A DNA stretch of 64,000 nucleotides from Leishmania martiniquensis. Taxonomy: Eukaryota > Euglenozoa > Kinetoplastea > Trypanosomatida > Trypanosomatidae. This document shows, piece by piece, positions 32,731 through 41,013 of the stretch. The stretch lies in assembly GCF_017916325.1 (NCBI RefSeq), contig NC_090164.1, forward strand, positions 1,035,501 through 1,099,500. The letters are read 5' to 3'. The translations under genes and the position numbers were made by a program. The first letter of the stretch is position 1. Each line of letters opens with the position of its first letter. The notes under the pieces are model-generated. The model did not search any database. It saw only the letters and a list, made by a program, of their open reading frames with translations, and was not told the origin of the DNA.

Positions 32731-33886
32731 GGCGAGGGAGATGCGAGCCAGCGTTGGTTCCTGCGGGGCCTGTCACAAAGGGGGTTCCTGTACCTGCCCC
32801 ACGCGCGATTTTTTTTTTCGCCCGGCCCTCTTCTCCTCAGCACCATGTGCGTGTGTGCGCGCAGGCATGCTTGCTGCACGAAAGAAGACGGTTGCTAACG
32901 CGCTTGCGCTAACTTGCACAGCGCACTACGTGACTTACATCCTAATGCTGTGTTCTCGCTCGCCAACTGCCCCCTCTCTCCCCCCTCCCCCCTCCCCCCA
33001 CATACCAACGTATCCACATCGGGAATACAATGGGCACCTTCGACTGCATTGGAAGGCAGGAGGAAGGAACTGAAGTCAGGGGGCACAGACCAGCAAAGAT
33101 GCCGTCTTTTGGAAGAGGCCGGAGAAGCCGGCACACGTGAAACACCCAAGGCTTCGAGCGCACGTGGCCTACCGGGCAGTAGAGCCATGGCGAGGCTGTC
33201 GCCCGCCCCTGCTTTCACCAAACTGGCCAAGCTGCCTGACGCGAAGCTGAGGTTTCTTCTGGCCATCATTCCTCTCCCCCTACTTCTCCTTCCCCAATTT
33301 CTTCTGATCTCTCTTCCTGCATCTCCTTCTGATGCCGCACGCCACACCTGTGCAGATTTGCGCCTGCCTCTCCTCTGCAGCTACCTCTTTCTTTCTGTGC
33401 GTGAACCACTTAGTTGAGCTCATATCCACTATAGCTACAGTTACCCTCCCCCCAGTGCGCACCTGCGTGGGTGCCTGCTGCTCGCGTTGCCTCCTTCCCC
33501 TCCCTCTCTCCGTGCTGTCTTCCTTTCTCTTCAACATCTCTACCGCTCTCCTCCTCGTTTAACGGCGTGGTTTACTCTGCTGTGTGGCTGGTCGCTCTAT
33601 CTCGAAGCCCTTTCCTTCGAGGACCTCTGTGTGTGCGTACACGCTCAATACACTCTTGCACACACTCCTGTTACCTCCACGACTACTGCGGTGGCTAAGG
33701 AGGTGCGCACGCGTTTTCTGACACCTTTTCTTTCTCTGGAGTGCCGCTGCTTCCTCGATTGCCCTGTCATCTTTTTCATTAGTCTGTATACTCCCGTCTG
33801 CCGATTCCCCCCTCCCCCTCGCCTCCTCGTCGTCATCTTGCCCTTTCCCTTTCGAGGTGTGCCGAGCACGCCTCATAAGCCAGCGA
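32731..33886. other. Spacer upstream of the 68-residue gene
   Basis: About 1.15 kb. One ATG-initiated frame at 33187 encodes a short hydrophobic run but has no other support. A CT-rich tract runs from 33785 to the AG at 33855-33856. Confidence 0.5.
33785..33856 (+). promoter_or_regulatory. Trans-splice acceptor of the 68-residue gene
   Basis: A nearly continuous pyrimidine tract ends in tttcgag (AG at 33855-33856). The first ATG after it is 33887, which supports a real small gene there. Confidence 0.6.
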
Positions 33887-34093
33887 ATGAAGAAGAGCAT
33901 CTCTCTCAAAGAGTTCTCGACAACGCCGACCGTGTCGTACATGCTTAGCAAAGACGGCCACAATGTCGCGGCTGCTGCGGATGCGCAGAACCGGCCCATC
34001 AACCCGCCACCGCAGCCCCTTCGCGTGGAGCGCACAAGGCAGCCGCAGCAGCCCGCGCCGGACAGCGATGATGCCATGTACGAGATGGAGTAG
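33887..34093 (+). CDS. Small hydrophilic protein of 68 residues, function unknown
   Basis: Starts MKKSISLKEFSTTP and ends in an acidic tail, DSDDAMYEME. It has no signal peptide or membrane segment. The first third is the likely folded or conserved part; the rest is Pro/Gln/Ala-rich. Third codon positions are mostly G or C, like the proven genes and unlike the spacers. A strong pyrimidine tract and AG lie about 30 nt upstream with no other ATG between. The family is not recognised. A GTG-initiated extension of 10 codons begins before the acceptor region is cleared and is not favoured. It lies just upstream of the retroelement remnant, but its composition gives no reason to link the two. Confidence 0.6.
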   Translation: MKKSISLKEFSTTPTVSYMLSKDGHNVAAAADAQNRPINPPPQPLRVERTRQPQQPAPDSDDAMYEME

Positions 34094-34490
34094 TGGCAGT
34101 CTCAATGATGAAAGCGGGATGGCGGTGACGCACCATACGAATGCGCACAGCGTACCGCCGACATGAAGGCTCGTGCTGCTGGTTTTGAGGGTGTGGGAAG
34201 CATATATATATGTGTGTGTGTGCGTGTGTCTGAAAGAGCCGCAGCGCATAGGGTGCGAGGTGCAGGCGCGTTCCGACAGCTGTAGATGAAATTGGAGTGA
34301 GGATAGGATGAGGCGGGTCACAAGGGATGACGCTCACATGAGAAGAGGCGACGCCGGACCGAGGGAGACACTGAGCTGAGAAGAGGGGTAGAAGGGGGAG
34401 GGACGAGGTGCATGTGCCTGAAAATGAATAGGGCGTGTGCGTGTGCGTGTGTGCGGATGGGAGGCGTTCATGTCTCTTGTGGTGCTGTGC

Positions 34491-34927
34491 ACCGTTTGTG
34501 CAAGCCCATAAATGCCGCACTGCGGGTGGAGGAGATGCAGAGGGCCTACAGGGAGCTCTGCCGCACCCACCCGCGCGCCGCGCTCTTCCTGAAGCTGGCG
34601 TGGCACTGCGCCGCACGAGCGGGCGACCTGGGGACACTCCTGACAAGGGACGTGCACATCTCCGCACTCTCGGAGAGCTCGCCGACGGCCTCAGTGAGTA
34701 TCACGATCCGCTATGGAAAGGGTGCGAGGTTCCGCGGGCCCTATGCGATAGGGACGCGATTGCAGCGAGAGGACGCGGCCCTGCTGCTGAAGCTGGTGAG
34801 GAGCCGAGGCCCAACGCAGCGCCTGCTTGCGGACGTGACGAGCCTCCGCGATCAGGCGCGAGCAGCGCTGCGCCGCGTGAACCCTGCGGCGGCCCTCCCC
34901 TCCATCCTTAAGGGGTGCTGCATGTGA
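34491..34927 (+). pseudogene. Tyrosine recombinase fragment
   Basis: About 145 residues in one frame. A helical segment with LRVEEMQRAYRELCRTHP leads to LKLAWHCAARAGDLGTL, which matches the first catalytic-arginine motif of tyrosine recombinases (codon at 34616). It is followed by SVSITIRYGKGARF, the beta-strand turn with the usual Lys/Gly. The frame ends at the TGA at 34925, before the HxxR box and the active-site Tyr, so the enzyme is truncated. An in-frame stretch from 34412 to about 34490 is probably not part of it. Confidence 0.6.
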
Positions 34928-34968
34928 ACCGACGGCGAGTGCTTGAAGGAAGGAACTCCTGTTTGGCC

Positions 34969-35160
34969 GTTTCGGAGACGACGGTAGCTACCGATGAGGA
35001 TGACACGTACGACGCCATCTGCTTCACGGACGCGTCGGCCGACGGGTGGGGGTGGGGGGAGGCGGTGGTGCCGTTCGCATACTGCACCACCGAAGCCCTG
35101 CAGCAGAGGTGGGCCACAGGGGTGCACCCGAAAGGCCGCGTCGGCGAAGCCCCCCTCCCA
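34969..35160 (+). pseudogene. RNase H-like fragment of the same retroelement
   Basis: In the frame of 34915-35619, DAICFTDASADGWGWGEA resembles the first catalytic-Asp strand (TDAS.xGWG) of DIRS-type RNase H. The candidate Asp codon is at 35029. After about 35160 similarity is lost, and another frame seems to carry on for a few codons, which implies a frameshift. The match is short, so RNase H identity is suggestive, not certain. Confidence 0.45.
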
Positions 35161-35690
35161 CGAGGATGCCTTGACCCCCTGCCGAAAAAAGGAGTAGTTG
35201 CCCACAAAGCACTCGGTGTCGGACGAATCCCGTGCGGTCGGCTGCATCCTACGCAAGTTTCAGGGCAAAGGTACCCCCCCACCGGCAGCGAGAAGGACTA
35301 TGCGAACCGGCTTCCGCACTACTGTGCACCCCCTCCTAAAGGAGGCCCAACGGTATCGAAGGCAACGGTGGTAGTGGCCATGTCTCTGCAGCAAACTACG
35401 CAGGATGACGAGCGGATCCCTCCCGTAATGGGGGGGCAGCCCTTCTGCATACGCTGCATCGCTGGCGTTTTGTGCTCCATCGACGTTTTCTCCAGGGGCT
35501 GTAGGCGCAGAAGTGGAGAGCGAGAGTGGTCGCTATCAACGTCCGTGTCAGAAAAAGCCACAGCGATGCCAAGATGCCGGCATGGTGGTGGTGCAGCAGT
35601 AGGCATCAGTGCTACATGAGAGAAAAACTGAGTTGAAGAACCAGTGAATCGGCTGGTTGGGCGAGTCGCCAGACGACGCACGACCAAAAT

Positions 35691-36468
35691 AAAACGCACT
35701 TTTCTGGATTTTGGCAGCACTCGACGCGCTGCTGAGGGGAGCCGAAGGGAAGTAGGCGCCTGCACTGCACGTGGGTATTACATGGCCAATATTGGACGCA
35801 CTACTGCACCTTCTTCTTTCCACTTGCTTCTCTGGGCGCGCTGCATTCTTGCTCGAGTGTGTATGCCTCTGCGCTAGTGCGTGTGCGAGCGTTTCGTCTG
35901 CTGTTGCGTAAAGAATCGAAACGCGTTTCCATTGCGTATGGGGTGTCGGTGCCTGCTTGAGTGGTGCAGGGAGGGGGCTGGCCTGGGGTGACAACAACTC
36001 TGACCCCTGTCGTTCTCTCACCTCTCATCTTCTCGCCGCTATGACCGACGAACCAGTGCGGCGGCGGCGCCGTTCGACAGGAGGATGAGGGTGGGTGGGC
36101 AGGCGTAGCGCTGCTTGTCTTCCCACCTGCTGCGTACGCCGTGCGGGCGGCTGTCATCTCACCTTCCTTTTTCACGGTCCCGCTCTCTTGTAGATGCCGC
36201 TTTCTCCCTGCACACCATTCCTGCCTGCCGCCCACCCGCTCTCCCTCTCTTTCTTCACACTTCTGGAGCTGCGGGGCGTGCCGGATCTGCTTCCCCCCTA
36301 CCTCTTGCTACGCCCACCACCGCCCCTGCTCTTGGCCGCCACGCCTTCCCGTAAACGGGTGTGCACGGGCACCTCTGTACCGCGTCGACCATTCGCAAGC
36401 GAAGGGAAAGTTACACGCGACGTTACTGTCCGTGTCACTCCTCCTCTTTCTCTGAGCGTCTCGCTACC
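35691..36468. other. Spacer upstream of the NSUN2-like gene
   Basis: About 0.8 kb with CT-rich tracts (36160-36300 and 36440-36455). Nothing else recognised. Confidence 0.5.
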
Positions 36469-38346
36469 ATGAGTCGCAATCAGAAGCGCAAGTGTGGCGG
36501 GAAGCGCAGCCGCGAAGATGAATGGATGACCGACGCGCGCGACCCGGCGGCGCTGAAGAACGGGGCTTTCGAGGCGTATTACAAGGACAACGTCATCCCT
36601 GCCTCTGAATGGGAGGCGTTTTTGTCGTGCCTGCAGACGGGGTTGCCCATGTCAATCCGGTTCAACCGTGCAGTGCCACAAGTTGCCGCGGTAGATGCGT
36701 TCGTCACGCAGCACCTCTCTGAGGTCTTCGAGAGCAAGCGCATCCCATTCTTCCCGGCGCAGCGAGCGATTCAGTGTAGCGTCAGCCGCGGTGACCTGAA
36801 GCGCAAGAAGGCGAATCAGGCGCTGAAGAAGATAGTCTCTGCGATGAACGAAGGTGGGTACTTGACTCGGCAGGAGACCGTCAGCATGGTGCCCCCTCTT
36901 CTGCTGCAGGTGGAGCCAGGCATGCGGGTGCTAGATATGTGTGCGGCACCGGGGAGCAAAACGTCTCAGATACTCGAGTGCCTCCTTGCCGGCGGCGGCG
37001 GCGACCGAGGCGTCGTCGTTGCGAACGACGTGAAAGCATCGCGCCTGGACATACTGCACCGACAAACAAACCGTGCCGCTGGCGCGCATCTTCATGTCAT
37101 CATCACGAATACCGATGCCGCGCGGTTCCCTTTACTGCCGCCGGAGGAGCGCTTCGATCGCGTCTTGTGCGACGTGATGTGCTCCGGAGATGGCACGCTA
37201 CGGAAGTCCATCGACATGTGGCCTCGCTGGGATTCGCTCCTGGGGGCCAACCTGCACCACTCCCAGGTGCGCGTGTTGTTGCGTGGCATGGCGTCCTGCA
37301 AGTCGGGTGGAATCGTGGTGTACTCGACCTGCAGCCTCAACCCAATCGAGGACGAAGCCGTTGTGTCTGCATGCCTGGCGCAGACGAAGGGGTCCTTCGA
37401 GTTGATAGACCCAACACCGCTGCTACCAGGGCTGTGCGCTTCGCCTGGCATGACCTCATGGACCGTCACCACACGCGACCTAATCACAGTGTTGTGCACT
37501 TATGAAGACGCGAAGCGGTTCATGGAGGCCCAAACGGACCGCCGCACCTTCCAGTACGCACCGAGCATGTTTGCCAGCACCAAGCTACTCGTGGAACAGC
37601 ACATCGAGCGCACCCGTCGCATCCTGCCACACGCTCAGGACACTGGCGGCTTCTTTTTCGCGGCGTTGCGCTGCATCGCGGCGGTGCCGGACGATGCGCA
37701 GACGAGGGCCAAGCCTGCCCGAGATGCGTGGGAGGCCGAGGCGCCCATGAAGTTCCTCTCGGATGGCCTGCGGGCGACTGTGCAGAAGGCGCTGGGGCTG
37801 CCTGACACCTTCCCATACGACCGCCTCGTCGTGCGCAACGAGGAGGCGCGCGACCAGAAGGTGTACCTGGCCAACTCAGACGCCATTCGGCTAAGCCAAC
37901 AGCTGGGCTGCCGCGTTGTGCAGGTCGGCTCGAAGGTGTTCGAGTCTGTGATCAAATACAGTAACGACAAGCTGCGCATCTGCGCAGACGGCGTGGCTGG
38001 CCTTGTGCCCTTTCTGCCTTCAAACTTCATTGTCTCGGTGACGCCGCTGCTGTTGCTCGAGCTGGCAGCGGAGACGCCGATGCAGTATGACGACTTTACC
38101 GCCAGGACGGGACACCTCACTGAGGAGTTGCCCCCTTGCTTTGTCCTCACCACCTCCTGGTCGGTTGGGGGACCGATTTATGTAGCTGCAGAAAAGTCCG
38201 CCAAGCTAGGCAAGCTGGTCGCCCACGTGGCCAGCTGGCAAGCTACAGTGTGCAAGCTGGCTCTCAACCTACCTCTCGTGGAATCGGTGGGGGAGGGCAG
38301 GGAGCCGCAGCAGAGAATGGTGGCGTGCCCGCAGCAGACGCTGTGA
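36469..38346 (+). CDS. NSUN2-like RNA (cytosine-5) methyltransferase
   Basis: 625 residues of the NOL1/NOP2/Sun family, closest in layout to NSUN2/Trm4, which makes m5C in tRNAs with S-adenosylmethionine. A basic N-terminus is followed by an N1 domain (about 20-130). The Rossmann core has LDMCAAPGSKTSQ with Asp156, then motif IV DVMCSGDGTLRKSIDMW with Cys238, and motif VI YSTCSLNPIEDEA with Cys288. In this family the motif VI Cys attacks the base and the motif IV Cys helps release the product. Motif IV reads M-C where P-C is usual. The C-terminal third (about 450-600) fits the NSUN2 RNA-binding extension. The ATG at 36469 begins a lysine-rich start typical of the family; upstream frame sequence is not coding-like. 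Confidence 0.93.
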   Translation: MSRNQKRKCGGKRSREDEWMTDARDPAALKNGAFEAYYKDNVIPASEWEAFLSCLQTGLPMSIRFNRAVPQVAAVDAFVTQHLSEVFESKRIPFFPAQRAIQCSVSRGDLKRKKANQALKKIVSAMNEGGYLTRQETVSMVPPLLLQVEPGMRVLDMCAAPGSKTSQILECLLAGGGGDRGVVVANDVKASRLDILHRQTNRAAGAHLHVIITNTDAARFPLLPPEERFDRVLCDVMCSGDGTLRKSIDMWPRWDSLLGANLHHSQVRVLLRGMASCKSGGIVVYSTCSLNPIEDEAVVSACLAQTKGSFELIDPTPLLPGLCASPGMTSWTVTTRDLITVLCTYEDAKRFMEAQTDRRTFQYAPSMFASTKLLVEQHIERTRRILPHAQDTGGFFFAALRCIAAVPDDAQTRAKPARDAWEAEAPMKFLSDGLRATVQKALGLPDTFPYDRLVVRNEEARDQKVYLANSDAIRLSQQLGCRVVQVGSKVFESVIKYSNDKLRICADGVAGLVPFLPSNFIVSVTPLLLLELAAETPMQYDDFTARTGHLTEELPPCFVLTTSWSVGGPIYVAAEKSAKLGKLVAHVASWQATVCKLALNLPLVESVGEGREPQQRMVACPQQTL

Positions 38347-39668
38347 TGCGAGAAAGGGACACGTAGCGATGCCATGGCGCAGCGCATCTTCTGTTGCCTC
38401 TTGTGTATCTCCCCTTTCATCCTCTTGTCGCGCACTGAGGTGTATGTGCGCGGAAGTGCGCGCAACTGAGCTTTTCGTTGCGGCAGCCAGGGGTGAGGCC
38501 AAGGCTCTATACAGGAGGGCACCAGCAGCGCCCTAGAGTGCCGTAAAGCAATAGTTGCAAAGGAAGTCGGTGGCGTGTGCAGAGCGCCGATGCGACGGAA
38601 CAAGCGGACGCTGGGGGAAGGCACTGTGCGGAAAGGCCTTCGCGCCGGCGAGAAGCGGCGCAGGGGACGTCTCGGCGTAACGGAGAAGCTCACGTCATAC
38701 AGAGTAAGGGGGATAAGCTGCGTGCCCGCACGTGCATTTCTATTCATGGAGAAGTGGACGCCGAGCAATGGCGGCGGTACGAGGCGAAGGCACCGAGGGA
38801 GCGCATCAGATGGGCGTAAGAGGCGAAAGAGTGGGCAGCGGCACAAAAGGACAGGCGCCTTCGCGTCTTACAAGTGTGGGCGTGCACATGCCGTCTACAC
38901 GGTCGATCTAGATTCATTGAGATGAGCGGCGGGAGTGTATTCCACTCTGCGCCTCGTCTCCAGCCTCACTTTCCTTGCACACATCACCCGATCATGGCGC
39001 GCTCCGTAGACCAGCTGCCCTCTGCCTTCTTGCGTGCGCGCGCGCACCCACGCACAGGCGCACAGCGACTCCGTCCATAGGTTCCAGAGGTGCCTTAGCT
39101 CGGGGTGGGAGCGCTCTGTCGGCTGTTCCTTCTTTCCTTTCAGGGCGTGACGGGTGTCGCCAGAGTGCGTTTTGAGGCTTTGGGGATTTTCTCTTCCTCA
39201 GGGCTGCGAGTGAGGCGGAAGTGCCGCGAGCCGGCCAGCGCGTGCAGGTGCTCTCCCCCTCCTCCCGGTCTAGCGACACGTTTAACAAGAGCGGAAGAAA
39301 TACCAAACGTAAGACATAACACTTTCCCAGGGTGGCTTGTTCAAAAGATGCGCGCGCCCACACGCGTGTGCACACACACACAACTTCTTGAACGAAGGTT
39401 GCATTGAATGGACTACGGACAATGGAAGTAGCGCGTGCACACATGACGAGGGCGGGGGAGACCTGTTCTTGCTTGCGCTTGCGTGGTGCCCTGTCTTTTC
39501 CACTATCAACGCGTGTGCGCCATCGTGCGTAGGAACAGAGAAGCCACTGATGCACACCGTAGGCCCACCAAAAAACAATTCCTCTGCACTCAGGTTTTCT
39601 AGAGGTGACACAGAAAACTAAAAAAAGAGCAGCCCCAAGAGACGAATGCCAGCGCTGTCCTCATACAC

Positions 39669-39721
<53 letters not shown>

Positions 39722-41013
39722 TTAGGACTGGGGAGAACTGCTGCCCTCTCTTCTGTTTTCTTTCCCCTTCCGTTGTGACAGGAGAAGAAATCGGAAGCAC
39801 CACTCTCCGTCTCTGTGCAGTGTGTGTGCGTGCACCTGAACAGAGCTCATGTTGCACGCCCTCTCTCGTACACACTATTCTTTCTCACCTCTCGCCCTTT
39901 TACTTTCGCCCTCCCCTCCTCTTCCCCTCTCTTTCCTCCGTCACTCACGGTCGAGGTCGCATCAATCCGGTGGATACTCGAGCGGATTCGCGATACCTCC
40001 TGAAGAGCCCCGCTACTGCGCGCGCATCTGTGCGTGTCTGTGCGCGTGCCTTGTACCTATTCATACACGCCGCCATCGTGACATCTCTCACGATTAGTCC
40101 CGACTATCTTTGCTCGCGTGCTCTACTCTCTCTGCACCTCTTGTAGAGCTCTCTGAGCGCTGTCTATTCGACTCGCAGGGATTCGAGGTACTGCACAGTT
40201 GGTGGCTCGCGCAGGCCTCAGCATACACCCACGCTCCCCTCCCCCCTCCACACACACACACACACACACCGATCTGCAACCTCGATCAGTCAGCTTTTTT
40301 ATTCCACGAAGCCGCGTTAGGGGTGATACCGTCCGTTTGTTCACTCCTGAATAGAGGGTGAGTATAGAGGACGTTCGCCCCGCTTCTGGAAGGAACAGAG
40401 TGTGTACAGAGCCCGGCGCACTTTGCTGCGGCTCTCTCTCTCTGCCACTCCGTGTGTGTGTCTGTGTGCGCCCCCGGTAGGAAAATTGCTGTTCACTTGG
40501 TGTGGTGTCGCCACGCTCTGCACCTTTTTGTGTTGCCGCTTCCCGTGCTGGGCCATCTAGCACCTTTGCCGCTGCGTGAGGGGAGTAAGGAAGGCTGAGG
40601 AGAGGAAGTGGGCGCACCGCGACAGTGTGGGCAGCTCAGCGATAGGTTTGAGAGACGACAGCCCGTTGCACTTCCTCTCCTGTTGCGGCGCGCGTGCCGT
40701 TGTGGCCATTCTCCGCTGTACTGCCGCGCTCTCGACGACCTCACATTTTTTTGCCCTTTTTTCTCATTAATATTTTCCTCTTCGCCCCCTTCCCCCTCTT
40801 TTTCCCTCTTATTCGTCTACGGCGTCTGCGTCTGCGTGTGTGTGTGTTGGCGGTCTTTTCTTTGCTGGATTTGTACGAGAGGGACCGTTTGTTTGCGCGT
40901 GCGTGCGGCATTTTCTCTCCACTCCGCTCGTTATCCCTTGCGGCGCCGGCCCTCGCGCTGTGTGCGGGTGCTCCATCCGTCCTACTTACGCACACTCTGG
41001 TGATCTCTCTGCT
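38347..41013. other. Spacer between NSUN2-like and CTR9-like genes
   Basis: About 2.7 kb with no recognised gene. It includes a CA microsatellite (39672-39718), a shorter CA run (40252-40269) and CT/T-rich tracts near 40740-40810 upstream of the next gene. A basic 116-codon frame at 38575 lacks support. Confidence 0.55.
39672..39718. repeat. CA dinucleotide microsatellite
   Basis: About 23 uninterrupted CA units, the longest simple repeat in the window, and a likely length-variable marker. Confidence 0.9.

Larger units (their letters stand above)
34430..35690 (+). mobile_element. Degenerate tyrosine-recombinase retroelement (DIRS/VIPER/TATE type)
   Basis: A G/C-rich block carries a fragment of a tyrosine recombinase (34491-34927) followed directly by a fragment that looks like the start of a retroelement RNase H domain (34969-35160). 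No reverse transcriptase is present between them. Frames beyond 35160 are broken by stops and shifts. Recombinase followed by RT/RNase H is the order of kinetoplastid VIPER elements; TATE elements of some trypanosomatids also carry a tyrosine recombinase. Outer limits are not defined by repeats and are set where coding-like sequence fades. The element is inactive as it stands. Confidence 0.6.

Noticed and set aside
33187..33417. ATG-initiated frame with a hydrophobic stretch (MARLSPAPAFTKLAKLPD...)
   Set aside because: The hydrophobic run comes from a CT tract, and no acceptor-plus-first-ATG arrangement was found.
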